Assembly (NCBI GenBank): GCA_900660155.1
Contig: CABFPE010000217.1
Coordinates: 541,189 to 605,188 of the forward strand
Direction of reading: 5' to 3'
Length of the DNA: 64,000 nt
Source of the DNA: Hofstenia miamia
Taxonomy: Eukaryota > Xenacoelomorpha > Acoela > Hofsteniidae
Both the position numbers and the translations under genes were made by a program. Shown in pieces: positions 21,688-33,241 of the stretch. The stretch's first letter is position 1, and every line of letters starts with the position of its first letter. The notes under the pieces were generated by a model that saw only the letters and a program-made list of their open reading frames with translations, made no database searches and was not told the DNA's origin.

Positions 21688-21920
21688 TAGAAAGTTGAGA
21701 ATTATTTCTCCGACAAAAAAGTTGGTCGGAGCACCCTGCTACACGGACAACTTTTGTCATTTAATTACTTCACGACTAAAGTTGGCGAAAGGGGTGCTAC
21801 ACTAACAATTTTTATTGTCCAATTTTTGTTGGACGGAACGGACAACTTTTGTCGCCAACTTTAGTTGGACCGAATGAACAACTTTAGTCTAGATAATTAC
21901 TCCCGATTTTAGTTGTGTAA
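21688..21920. repeat. Cluster of alternating ACAACTTTWGT palindromic motifs
   Basis: Within about 230 bp the word ACAACTTTTGT/ACAACTTTAGT or its complement occurs roughly eight times in alternating orientation. A longer phrase, GCTACAC-(GG/TA)-ACAA-TTTT, occurs twice at 21737 and 21795, and a related complement ends the contig (TTTTAGTTGTGTAA at 21907-21920). This looks like nested or headless ends of a palindromic MITE. The contig ends at the single N at 21921, so the structure is incomplete. Confidence 0.6.
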
Positions 21921-21921
21921 N

Positions 21922-22320
21922 AGGAGATTGGCCAAAATGCGCCATCATACTTCATTGAGGCTGTTACCAAGCGCTTGGAAATGGCAATGGAACCAGCAGC
22001 ATATCTACTTGATCATCAATTTCATGGTGAAAAATTGACACATTTGATGAAGTGAAAGAGGCCACAACCTACATCACGCAATTCGGCGGAGAGGCTTTTC
22101 TGTCGGAACTGTCGGAAACTTCCACCCTATACTGAATAGCTCTTTTCAGATTCGTATGCCAGGGTAGACGCAGATGCATGGTGGAGAAGTGGGCTTATGC
22201 TTGGATTCGATGCCCAATTGGTGGAGTTCGCATCTGGTTTGGTGATCGCAGTCTGTTCAAGTGCGGGTCTGGAGCGGAGCTTCTCCACAATGGGATTCAC
22301 ATACGGGAAACTAAGGAGCA
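21922..22320 (+). pseudogene. hAT transposase C-terminal fragment on a 399-bp contig
   Basis: Bounded by single Ns (21921 and 22321). Frames jump, but consecutive pieces read YFIEAVTKRLEMAMEPAAYL, FHGEKLT, DEVKEATTYITQFGGEAFL, then from 22170 DAWWRSGLMLGFDAQLVEFA and CSSAGLERSFSTMGFTYGKL. The last piece, with its S-AG-ER-FS-M core and following KLRS, is the hATC dimerisation domain of a hAT transposase group different from the one at 15779-17490 (whose equivalent is NIASERLGSTSS). At least two frameshifts make it a pseudogene or a low-quality contig. Confidence 0.85.
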
Positions 22321-22321
22321 N

Positions 22322-22506
22322 AAACCTGTTACAGCTAAAGTGACATCGGTTATCAATTTTCTCGGGAACTCTCAAACCTGTTCAGAGGACTTAGCCGAGA
22401 GAGGAATGACTCGGCCCCCGATTCATTGTGAAACCCGCTGGAACAGCTATCTGGAAGTATTTCTTTTCTTCCTGGATAACTGGGCACAAATTGCAGAAAT
22501 TATAAA
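22322..22506 (+). pseudogene. hAT transposase internal fragment (TRWNS region)
   Basis: An open frame over the whole 185-bp contig: KPVTAKVTSVINFLGNSQTC, then ERGMTRPPIHCETRWNSYLE and FFLDNWAQIAEI. ETRWNSY is the conserved RW motif that lies upstream of the hATC domain in these proteins. Here it comes after the hATC domain in the preceding contig, so the order is reversed relative to a single gene. Either two copies are involved or the scaffold order is wrong. The contig runs into a 1000-N gap. Confidence 0.8.
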
Positions 22507-23506
22507 NNNNNNNNNNNNNNNNNNNNNNNNNNNNNNNNNNNNNNNNNNNNNNNNNNNNNNNNNNNNNNNNNNNNNNNNNNNNNNNNNNNNNNNNNNNNNN
22601 NNNNNNNNNNNNNNNNNNNNNNNNNNNNNNNNNNNNNNNNNNNNNNNNNNNNNNNNNNNNNNNNNNNNNNNNNNNNNNNNNNNNNNNNNNNNNNNNNNNN
22701 NNNNNNNNNNNNNNNNNNNNNNNNNNNNNNNNNNNNNNNNNNNNNNNNNNNNNNNNNNNNNNNNNNNNNNNNNNNNNNNNNNNNNNNNNNNNNNNNNNNN
22801 NNNNNNNNNNNNNNNNNNNNNNNNNNNNNNNNNNNNNNNNNNNNNNNNNNNNNNNNNNNNNNNNNNNNNNNNNNNNNNNNNNNNNNNNNNNNNNNNNNNN
22901 NNNNNNNNNNNNNNNNNNNNNNNNNNNNNNNNNNNNNNNNNNNNNNNNNNNNNNNNNNNNNNNNNNNNNNNNNNNNNNNNNNNNNNNNNNNNNNNNNNNN
23001 NNNNNNNNNNNNNNNNNNNNNNNNNNNNNNNNNNNNNNNNNNNNNNNNNNNNNNNNNNNNNNNNNNNNNNNNNNNNNNNNNNNNNNNNNNNNNNNNNNNN
23101 NNNNNNNNNNNNNNNNNNNNNNNNNNNNNNNNNNNNNNNNNNNNNNNNNNNNNNNNNNNNNNNNNNNNNNNNNNNNNNNNNNNNNNNNNNNNNNNNNNNN
23201 NNNNNNNNNNNNNNNNNNNNNNNNNNNNNNNNNNNNNNNNNNNNNNNNNNNNNNNNNNNNNNNNNNNNNNNNNNNNNNNNNNNNNNNNNNNNNNNNNNNN
23301 NNNNNNNNNNNNNNNNNNNNNNNNNNNNNNNNNNNNNNNNNNNNNNNNNNNNNNNNNNNNNNNNNNNNNNNNNNNNNNNNNNNNNNNNNNNNNNNNNNNN
23401 NNNNNNNNNNNNNNNNNNNNNNNNNNNNNNNNNNNNNNNNNNNNNNNNNNNNNNNNNNNNNNNNNNNNNNNNNNNNNNNNNNNNNNNNNNNNNNNNNNNN
23501 NNNNNN
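22507..23506. other. Assembly gap, exactly 1000 N
   Basis: A run of 1000 N, a conventional placeholder length rather than a measured distance. The right edge resumes in a (TA)n run at 23507-23526. Confidence 1.
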
Positions 23507-23526
23507 TAATATATATATATATATAT

Positions 23527-24513
23527 GTACTGGTTATAATCTTAAGACTTTGAATATTTTTATGAAAACTTTTATTGCTCTTATCGCGACATTTTTCGAC
23601 AAACATTGTTGTCATCTTCAAGCATTTGTAGCAATGTTCTCGAATTTTTTTCCTTAAATGTTTTTGATCTTTAATAAATGTTTACATTTAATTGATGTCA
23701 TCCGATAGCTTTCTATTTTCTATATAACAAAATTAAAAAGAATGTTAATTTTTTACATGAAGATATGCAATATTTTATATTTTCTTCTATATTATATTTG
23801 TCTTTCTCTTTCAAAAGTATAAGTTAAATTTATATTCATTAATATCTGGGATTGTAGTCAAGTAAAATTGTTCCATTTTTTGGAAAAAACTAAAATTTAA
23901 TTTAAGAGGAACTCAGTATCTACAATAGGCAATTTAAGAGGTATTCTTTATNTCTTTATGGAAACAGCGTAAACTACAAAAATGAATTTTTAGCGATTGT
24001 ATATTTTATACAATTTTCCTTCGATTTTTACCAAAACCGACAAATTTTTTCATTTGAAAAATACTTTTGTACCACTACCAATCCTAAGTTCTACAAAAAA
24101 AATACTTTGTCCGTAGGTGGGGACACACAGGGCATGTGTCACCTTCTGAAACTGAAAGATGAAAAAAAATTAAATATCTATTCTTGCAAGCATTAAAATC
24201 AAGGAAATCCATAGTTTATAGGTCATCTCATGTAAATTTGGCACAAGCAATAAAAACTTTTGTCCATAGCGTAGAAGTCATTTATTCTATAGTATAGTTA
24301 ACCAAATCTGTTATTCATTTTATTCATTTTAAACATTTTTTATAATTATTTTAAATACTGAATTCCTAAGTTAGTAATGTCCACTACATGGTCTACTAAT
24401 CTGTTGAGATTTTAGTTGTATGTAATGTTTATCTAATGATAATTTTTTCACACAAATTTGTATTTTGTTTATCAATTAGTTTTTAAATCATTAAATAATG
24501 AAAATTATATATG
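23527..24513. other. Gene-free AT-rich stretch with a single-N join
   Basis: No recognisable features. A lone N at 23952 marks another contig join or an uncalled base. Confidence 0.5.
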
Positions 24514-24951
24514 CAGAGATGGAAATGGCTCGGGTCGGTCGACATGGAAAGGTGGGGCGAGGCCGTCGGGTCGGGTATATGGAAAAGTACAGATTTGAGT
24601 ATAAAAAAACTTAACTATCAATTGTCAATTTTAGCTCTTGGTGAGACATGATTTTATACAATAACAGCAACAGGATCTTTTTGATCAGATTTTTTATGAA
24701 TAAACTTTATAGAGTTATGATTGAATTTCATTTTCCTATGTATTGGCATCATGTTCGTTATTTTATCCCTATTGGCAGTAAATAATAGAGATGACATTTG
24801 GAATAGTGATTCGGTGCCTTCTTGGCAGCAAGGGATTCAAAGTATTTGCCAGGGTAGTGTAGCGTGGGTAATTGTGGGGCAAATGTCAACACGTAAAAAT
24901 GCAGTAGGGTACAAATTCTGTGGGGGCGGGGCAGGCCCACTTCCATCTCTG
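24514..24951. mobile_element. hAT-like non-autonomous element, 438 bp
   Basis: Inverted ends CAGAGATGGAAATGG at 24514 and, on the other strand from 24951, CAGAGATGGAAGTGG (one mismatch in 15). Both are followed by GC-rich subterminal DNA (CTCGGGTCGG on the left, GCCTGCCCCGCCCC on the right, complement strand) in otherwise AT-rich sequence. CAGAGATGG-type ends are common in hAT elements. The flanking 8-mers (TATATATG, GTACATCA) do not match, so the superfamily call rests on the ends alone. The 94-codon frame inside is not transposase-like. Confidence 0.65.
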
Positions 24952-26541
24952 GTACATCAAGGCGTAAAAACGATTATTTTTGCACATGTTTTACTACTTA
25001 CATGATCAAAATTTAAAGCTGTATTTTGCAAATTCGATCTTTCTTGTGCTAAGGACGCATAAAACGAAAAAATGCCCTACAGATATATCATCCTGTCTGC
25101 ACCTGCATTTTTTTGTGATATTATCATTTTAATATCGAAATGAAAGTAATTAATGAGAAATAAAAATTGAAATATGTGTACAAGCTATCTATGACATGCC
25201 TCTACAGTTAGTTTTGAATGAAATGTGTGTAGTTCTACTTAAAACAATTGAAAGGGTCTATTGTGAGGACTATGTGAATTAAAAAAATTCGATATATTTT
25301 CCCCGCTTGCATCCTACTCAACGAAGGAAGAAAGCTCCTTCATTGATTTCAGGTGATTCTCCACTATGATATCGATTAGAAATTCAATATATAATATGTA
25401 ATTATTTTCATGCTTGTACATGCATATATTTGCGATTGAAGACAGACTCTACAAACAATTGCTTTGGTTTTTCACACATTTAGATCAATAAAGAACTATC
25501 AGGTCACAGAATTATCAATCATCAAATTATAGTCATTCATTCCAAGTCTTCTAATAAATTCAAAAATTTGGATTTTCTCATGCTTAAATAACATAACAAC
25601 AATTTACTTAATGTAATTTTAAGTATAAATATTTTATTATCTCAATCTTCTATTGAAATTCGACCTGAACTATTTGAGCATAAGTGTAAAGGAATTTACG
25701 TTTTAAAATCATGACTATTTCATTAGAAGGAATTGAATGCACCTTGCTCCGAATGTTCACAATTGTAAATATGTGCTTTCTTATGGCAAATGTATAAATA
25801 ACTCGTTTTTTGTCAATATATTTATGACATAAAATTTGACTTAGAATAGTCAGTCTTTTATTGCAACTGCACTTTTAATAGAGACCTTTCTTGTTTTCCT
25901 ACAAATGCAATCTCAAGATATTTCCTAAATATACCAAAATACCATTGCTAGATCTCTGACAGAGACATTCCAAGATTTCATATTACAAACATTAGACGAG
26001 GGCTGGCCCGACCCGTCCCCCCGTTTACACATTATGCGCATACCCCTGAATAAAATACCGCGGTATCGGTTTCGATATCTGTATACCCCCGGGCACTAAT
26101 TGATACATCTACAATTTGTTCAATTTATTACCAAACACACATAGCCATGAGTTTTGAACTTTTCTAAAGAAGTGTATAAACACATTAACGGTCGCCTACA
26201 AAAATGATAGGCAATTTTCTTGTAATAAAGCCTTCTCTTTTCACTCAAAGGATAAATTGAGAAGATTCCCTATCATTTTAGCCAATTGTAAGCAATTCAA
26301 GATCGTATTGCTAAAATTACAAAGTACTCGTAGCCAAACAAGAGTATTGAATGATATAGTCATGGCAATCCAATCGACAAACATTGAATTGCAAAGTTTT
26401 TTTTTATTTTACAGATTGTAGAACGTATGCATGCATCTTTGAAGTAAATTTACCTTCATTCTTAAATGCACCAAGAGCGTTAATTGAAGACTCATTTTAT
26501 CAATTAATAGTTTTACTAGAGACTTTTGCAATTTTTTCTTC

Positions 26542-26544
<3 letters not shown>
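24952..26544. other. Gene-free stretch with one possible hAT end
   Basis: Mostly featureless. At 25993-26098 a GC-rich island contains GGGCTGGCCCGACCCG and ends TATACCCCCGGGCACTA. On the other strand that end reads TAGTGCCCGGGGGTATA, like the TAG(T/G)G...CGGGTA ends at 21 and 42196. No matching left end or target duplication was found. Confidence 0.4.

Positions 26545-26578
<34 letters not shown>
26545..26578. repeat. (TA)n microsatellite
   Basis: About 34 bp of TA. Confidence 0.95.
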
Positions 26579-26580
<2 letters not shown>

Positions 26581-29102
26581 AAAACACTTTTCTAACAAAA
26601 TCACAAATAGACTTTAGACATCTTCTTGAGATTAGTCCCTATAATTGTGTCCTAGAAATTTGGGTAAAATGCGATGCGAATACGAAAGAGAAGTTTTTAG
26701 TGTTTTAGCGATACACTCTAAAAAACTGGAGGTAAGGGAGCAAATTTGTGGCGTAGAATGCAATATTGAATAAGGCTTTTCAAAATATAATTCTAAGGCA
26801 ATTTAAGTAAAAATTTGAACGTGTACAATTAATTAGAAAATTGCAATAAAAATTCTGATGGCAAATGGTGGCAGAAATAACAGATATTAGCAAAATCATA
26901 TCAGAATAGTAAAGCGGAATATCTTTGAGATTATTTGTGTTTTACTCCAATTCACAAGAGACCGCGGTAAGTGGTTAATGGGAAGGCATTTTAAGCATAT
27001 TGCCCCGGGAATACAAAACTGTTTCTTAGTTCAAAATTGAATTACATAAATCTTATTTTGGCAAAATCGATACATTTCAATGCAATTCTTTCAGATATAA
27101 CAAAATAATTCCCAAAATTACATACTGAAACAACAATTAACAATAATAACCTTTTAGCAATAATTTACAAAGTTATATGTTTGTTAAACTTTAAAGAATA
27201 AGCAAACATTTCAGGTTCCCACTAAAATCCAAGGACAGTCACAAGGAAGATTTCTAAAAAGTTGACGTTCAGTCTGCGTACTTTTTTCTAGACTATAGAC
27301 AATAATGACAGCTATTCATAGTACCAATGTCTATCGAATTTTAAGCAATTTCGTTTAAAAGAGTGTATTTAATCGCTTGTTACTTTTCTGAGAAATAATG
27401 GAAATTATTTTTTTCAGTATTAGATGTAGCAAAATTCTACACTTTCATAGGAATTTTTTTGCATTTCTATGGACGAATTAAGTTACCTTTTTTGAAAGTC
27501 CGAGACAAATTTTCATGAAGTTAAACAGCATATTCGAACGAAAGGATGGACCCTAAACACCGCCATTTTATTGAAATCAGTAATCGTTGTATACGAAAAA
27601 GACAAGATGTTGCAAAATTTTAGTTCATTTAAGATTAAAAACAAGTTGAGAAATTGAGACTCGAAATATTTTAAAAGTCAAAGCAAATTTATTGCTTAAA
27701 TGTATATAAAAACTATAAACCAACACATGACAAAAATATTTATAAAACTATTTAAATATGCAATATTAAAAAAATTATTTATTATAAAAGCGTGTAAGCG
27801 ACTTAGAATCATCAATATTATACTGGTCATAAGCACATACAGTGATTAGTTCATTAACCTTTCATACTCCCTTTCATACTAAATAAATCTGCAATCGTTT
27901 AATATTTTTACCTTAAATTTTAAGACTTTTCCTTTAATATTATGTGGAATAAGACCAAGTATATTTTCATCCTCAACAACTGATGGCCTGGAAATATTGA
28001 AGAAAAATATTTTTTAAATATAATTAATGCGATATACCATTGTTTTATAAATTCTTCATAACAAAACTAGGGTCGAATTGGATTAAATCTGAGCCTGTGA
28101 CATACTTTCTCTAGACTGAAAATTTAGTTAAGACATTTATTACATAATTCTGTTTTCACCCTAAAAATAATGACGTTATCAAAAACAATGGTACCATTTT
28201 GTTGAGAATGTAATGAAAAATGTTTGCACAGTTTCAAGTTCAAAGCATTTTTTGTTCAAAAGTTATGGAGTGGATGAGTCCGCCCCTGCCATTTTGTGGA
28301 GCCCCAAAAGGGAAAAGCGTGGTACGTATTTATTTGTTTATGAAATGATCAGTTATTTTATAACTATTACAATTAAATGAAAGATCCCAGATGATGTGGT
28401 AAAATTTTCTGCCACATGTCGGTTTTAAAAATGGCGATTGCAATTGAGATTTCCCCTCTTAATTAAGGTTCATTTGTAGACCTGAACAGATGAGAACTTA
28501 TAGAAACTTGACATTGAGATTTTTTGATATTTGTCAGTTGGAATGGCATTTCCTCTTCTGTCAATTGTGGATTTGACAGGCTAACAAAATATGTCTACTT
28601 TCGAGTGCGGAGTGCATTTATCATGATTACTGAAGGAATATTTCATTTCTCGAGGCATTTTTGTAAGAAATAATGATTGTTTCTGGTATATCCATTTAAT
28701 AGTGCCTTTAAGCTATTCATCTACAATAGAAAATATTTGTTTTAATAATTTGCGACGATCGTCATCGATTAGAATCTGTCATAAAGAACGGTTACTTACT
28801 CGAATAAATCTATGAGAAACAAAAATCACATACAATAAAAACAAACTTTTACTCGAACAAATCATTCAGAAACAAAAATCCCATACAATAAAAAACAAAC
28901 CTTCACAAGTTTGCTCAAACTCCTCATCATAAATATTATTGTAACATTATACTAAAATCTTAGAAATTGATTTCTTTATTTAATGAGCGATGCATTACCA
29001 CGTAAGAAATGGTATACTTTTGCAACTAGTTTTAAAATTTCCCATCAATTTCTTAAAATAGATAGCACTTAAACTAGCTAGTTTAAAAAGGGTTGGAGTG
29101 GA

Positions 29103-29107
<5 letters not shown>
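26579..29107. other. Gene-free AT-rich stretch
   Basis: About 2.5 kb with no supported gene, RNA or mobile element. The short GC-richer patch at 28275-28325 is not recognised. Confidence 0.5.

Positions 29108-29174
<67 letters not shown>
29108..29174. repeat. Compound (TA)n(GA)n microsatellite
   Basis: About 50 bp of TA running directly into about 17 bp of GA. The Tc1-like fragment starts immediately after it. Confidence 0.95.
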
Positions 29175-29177
29175 TCC

Positions 29178-29375
29178 TGGAAAAAGGACGGAAGAACAAA
29201 GACGTCTTCCAAAACCTCTCAATCAGCTCTTGTGTGCCTTTCAAAGCTAAATGCCAGGAAAACTTCCGAGAAACTTTACAAGGAATGGGCTGATGGTCAC
29301 CTCGTGATAGCAAGAACTGTGCGAAACATCCTGAATAAATACTCAATTGGGACTTTACTTTTAAAAGTCTATACA
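29178..29375 (+). pseudogene. Tc1-like transposase fragment
   Basis: Directly after the TA/GA repeat, the frame containing 29232 reads ALVCLSKLNARKTSEKLYKE, then WADGHLVIARTVRNILNKY. This follows the second DNA-binding helix-turn-helix of Tc1-like transposases: a conserved RxTSxxLxxEW block, then a (V)xxxTVRxxLxxxG block. The similarity fades after about 29345 and no catalytic residues follow. Both the first helix-turn-helix and the DDE domain are missing, so this is a short internal scrap of a cut-and-paste transposase. It is not a duplicate of the minus-strand fragment at 5812-6160, which covers the first helix-turn-helix and the start of the catalytic half. Confidence 0.65.
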
Positions 29376-31390
29376 AAAAATGTTTTCCCACATATTTTTT
29401 TAAAAAATATTTCTTTATTAATGTTTCATAAATTATATGCTTTGTTGGAAACTGCGGTTTCATACTAAATGCTGAATGCTTCTAATAGTATTAATTATAA
29501 TTTATCAAATAATTAGCAAGTGCTGATTTTTTAATCATTTCAATAAAAAGTAATCACTTTGGCAAAGCAAATGTTTTCTAAAAGACTACAACTATTTATC
29601 ATTTGTCCACATTTGCTAATAGAGAATGTTGGATTTTGACCAAATGGTATTGTACAATACATTTGGTTTAATCATTTGCTGATCAAAGGTTAATGAGGAT
29701 CGATACTCACATTGAATTCCACTCATGTTTTTAACTCTCACTTATTGGATGTTGTTTGCATTAATATGTTTCTGATTATGAAAATTCAATCGATAATTCA
29801 ATAACCTACTTAGTGTTTAAGACACTATACATTACCTCAAAGTGCTCAAGTGAGTTCTTATGTCAAAACCGAAAGCATACAAGAGCTATTTATTCAGAGT
29901 TCGCGTTTTTGATATCAGGTTGAGTGGAAATTCACGACTCTTATGCAATACATACATTCAAAAGCAAAAACTTTTATCAATTTCATTTCAATAAGTGTTG
30001 AGCTTGGCTTGTAAATATTAGAAATTGTTAATCGTGTTGTAAAAATTCAATTGAGGTTAATAAAATAATGATTGAAGCCGGTGTGTCAATCAAGATTAAA
30101 CTCGAGTTGGATCCTAACTTAAGTAGTAGATCCTGTTAAGAAATCCGGGACATTAATCCTGATTTTGATATTACAAACAGGGTATTTTCAAATCTTCCAT
30201 TACTATCAATGAAAGAAATTTGTTATTATTTTTTGCTCTTTCAAAGAATATAATTTCTATATGTTGAAATAACTCAAAATGTTTAAACATAGATTTGAAA
30301 TTATAGTGGAATTGATTAGGCCAAGAGAGTTACAATATAAGCTTAGAATGGACGCGAACCGACCGGTAATAATTAGGCCCGTCCCAGCCTGTGGCCGGTG
30401 AATGACAGTCTGCCGGCAAAACTGTAAATTTGCATTCTCATTTAACCTCATAAAAAGAACATTGTAAACGGCGCAAAATTGTATGTATATTCAAAAATAT
30501 AAGCCCAAATATATAGAAAAATATAAAAAATATAAAATTATAGAAAATGCTATGGCTATTGACCGTTAGAAAAAGCCACTTTTAATACGCTTAATGATTC
30601 AACGGGAAGCACTATCTAACAGTGACCGCTTCTCTGAAATGATTCGTGAGAGACTTAATTATTAATATTGGTCCAACTCAATCTACATGTAATGAGGTTT
30701 ACATATATACACACACTCGCACACACCACGTTACGAAAACACAGCTTTACAACCTGCAAGTGATATTTTTGTTCCATTTTTCAAAATGTTTTTTGAAACT
30801 TTTCCTACATAATTAATTTATTTTAATATTTTTTGGCTAAAACCTCGGCCGGTTTAGACCGGACTGGAACGCGAGGGCATGGGTACGAATTTGGCATTCA
30901 GTATACACAAGATATTGGTTTCTCAGAGAATTAGCCAAAGTTTATCATTTTTTATTTGAATATTAATATTTGAGAATGTCCGTCACTTGGGGTGGCGGAC
31001 TCGACAGGCATACATGAAAAATTATGTGAATATATTCGAGCGAATAGTTGAACTTGAAAATCTGTAGGCGTATATAACTTTTATCCAGATGGTCTGCTAC
31101 ACATATTTGTATTTAATTTAACACAATTACTAAAACGTAACTTACTTTCTTTGGTCATAGACAGTAAATTATTTTATCTTGAATTTCGTCTGGTTAAATG
31201 GAGAAATTAGAGGAATTAATACGTCGGGGTTTGGTTCACATCAAAGAATATTTCATAACATCAGTGATAACCATTAAAAAATAATTTAGATTGACATTTA
31301 TTTCGAATTTAGATGTTGCTTAATATAATAATTATCTAGTTATTGCAGCAACATAAACTTTCAAAAATTCAATAAACACATTTTGTATAT
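29376..31390. other. Gene-free stretch with two GC-rich islands
   Basis: Islands at about 30350-30415 (CGAACCGACCGGTAAT, GGCCCGTCCCAGCCTG) and 30843-30890 (CTCGGCCGGTTTAGACCGG) stand out from AT-rich DNA and could be the two subterminal regions of one ~550-bp element. I could not find matching ends or a target duplication. Confidence 0.4.
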
Positions 31391-31622
31391 CAGGGGTGTA
31401 CGCAAGATTTTCAGACAGGGGTGACATCTTAGTCATTATCAAGGAAGTGATTGGAAATCTTTTTTTGAAAATAGACCCTAAAGATGAAATTCACAATCTC
31501 GATCTTAGTATTAAAATTTTCTTAATATTTAACAGAAAATTTTTTGATTTAACCAACCAAAACCAATTTTGAAAACCGGACGAGGGACATTCCACCCTCC
31601 TCCCCTTTTGCGGACGATATTT
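31391..31622. mobile_element. Copy of the GTACxCCAGG MITE family, 232 bp
   Basis: The left end CAGGGGTGTACGCAAG and the interior (GAAAATAGACCCTAAAGATG, AATTTTGAAAACCGGACGAG, GGGACATTCCACCCTCC) match 41522-41762 in the same orientation. The outer right end has decayed, but inner bases still read GTCCGCAA on the other strand. Flanks TTGTATAT (31383-31390) and TTGTGTAT (31623-31630) agree at 7 of 8, a plausible 8-bp target duplication placed exactly where the end alignment predicts. Confidence 0.75.
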
Positions 31623-31630
31623 TTGTGTAT

Positions 31631-32558
31631 TTTATTTTCAAACATGACATTTTTAAAAGGGTTGAATATCAGTCGGGTCATATTATGATGTCTTTTTTTC
31701 TGCCGAACAGGGCAAATGCTCATAAACGATTGTTATTCTTCTGAATTAAATTCAATCTGTTCTTAGCAAACTGTCTAAGCAAACAGACTAGATTGATGCA
31801 ATTTTTTTGTTTAAGTTTAAGGTATAATTATCAATTTAAGCTAACTAACATTAACATTTCAAATATTCTCAAGAAAGCTACGAATCAATTTTAAAATACA
31901 TCTATTAAATTACAAATATTACAACAAACATCATGGTGTTAACATGGAATTGGGAGGAAAATTTTGGATTTTGATTCTTGCCCCATCCCATGTTAGTCTC
32001 CTGAAATATTTGGGTCCCATGGCGTAACTTCTATTTTGAAGAGAAATGCAAAATTTTTTGTAGTATTCTGTGGTACTAATTTTTTAATTTATGGTCTCTG
32101 TCGCATAGAACTTGATGGTCTCACAGAACATTAACATGGAATTTAACCAAACATATTGCATATAATTACATTATTAGAGAACTGCTCAATTGACAAATAC
32201 TAATTCAAATGTGAAACCTTATGGATGTATTTATTGCGTGCGTAATGTTTCCGGTTTCTATTGGGAATGTTTTAGACATTTAAAATTCTTTTAAAGCCGC
32301 TAAATGTGTCAAATAACCTGATATGACCTCTTGATTATTTCATATTAAACGTCCAAAACTATACAAACGTGCTCAAAACATGCTTAACCATACTTAATGA
32401 CTTCAAAACAGACTACTCACTTATCTACAACCACTTTTTCAATTTGAACATTAATATATAAACCATTATTAAAACCAATTCAAACACTTAGTTTTATATT
32501 TAATTCAACTTTACTTTTTTTCTCATAATTACAACCTTCAGTACGGTATCTTTATATT
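31631..32558. other. Gene-free AT-rich stretch
   Basis: No recognisable feature between the two MITE copies. Confidence 0.5.
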
Positions 32559-32566
32559 TTAATAAT

Positions 32567-32775
32567 CTAGGGCATACACCGGACTTTCTGAAGGGGCAAA
32601 TGCCTAAGAAACTGTCAAAATGTTGAGAAAATAGACCCTAAATATACATCTCAATAACTTAATTTTTTTACATTTTTACATTTTTCGTTGATTAATTTTA
32701 TATAACCGAATATAGTTGGAGTTGATAATCTGGCAGGGGATATACAACTATGCCTCCCCCCTTGTATGCCACTAG
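32567..32775. mobile_element. Copy of the GTACxCCAGG MITE family, 209 bp, perfect target duplication
   Basis: Ends CTAGGGCATACACCGG (32567) and, on the other strand from 32775, CTAGTGGCATACAAGG. They are flanked by identical TTAATAAT at 32559-32566 and 32776-32783. The interior shares TGTTGAGAAAATAGACCCTA with the copies at 31391 and 41522. The 8-bp duplication supports hAT-type mobility. Confidence 0.88.
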
Positions 32776-32783
32776 TTAATAAT

Positions 32784-33205
32784 CTTATGTCGATTTATTA
32801 ATAGCCTTTTTGTATAACATATATAAACTTTGGCAACTAAAGCAAAATCCACATTAAGACTCAAACGGGCGAACTACTTGTTAATGCAAAAGAAAAAAAT
32901 GTTTACTAAATGTATACACACTAAACATTTGCATGTCTGCTCAAAACTGCATTTATATTAAATTTGAATACATTTTAATTAAAAAAAAGTTTTTGCAAAA
33001 TGCTTAAGAATGTGAACAAAATGTTTCCCAGGCCGTATTTGCTACAAAAAGTTGGAAATATTCAATCTTATGTTAAAATATTTGTTTTAACGTACATTTA
33101 AACTACTAGAGAATAAATTTTTAAATAGTATTTTGAAGATTAAATAACCACACAACTTAAACATTAGGAAATATTTCATTCTTAAAATTTCATAAATATT
33201 TGATT

Positions 33206-33209
<4 letters not shown>
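32784..33209. other. Gene-free AT-rich stretch
   Basis: I see nothing recognisable here. Confidence 0.5.

Positions 33210-33239
<30 letters not shown>
33210..33239. repeat. (TA)n microsatellite
   Basis: About 30 bp of TA directly abutting the inverted TGGCGCT motif at 33241. Confidence 0.95.

Positions 33240-33240
<1 letters not shown>

Positions 33241-33241
<1 letters not shown>

Noticed and set aside
22178-23509. Very long open frames spanning the N gap
   Set aside because: They consist of N; only the flanking transposase pieces are real sequence.
25993-26098. Short GC-rich block considered as a complete ~106-bp element
   Set aside because: Its two ends do not match each other, and the flanks ACAAACAT and ATTGATAC are not a duplication. 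Only the right end resembles a hAT terminus.
30350-30890. GC-rich islands considered as paired subterminal regions of an element
   Set aside because: No inverted ends or target duplication could be aligned between the two islands.
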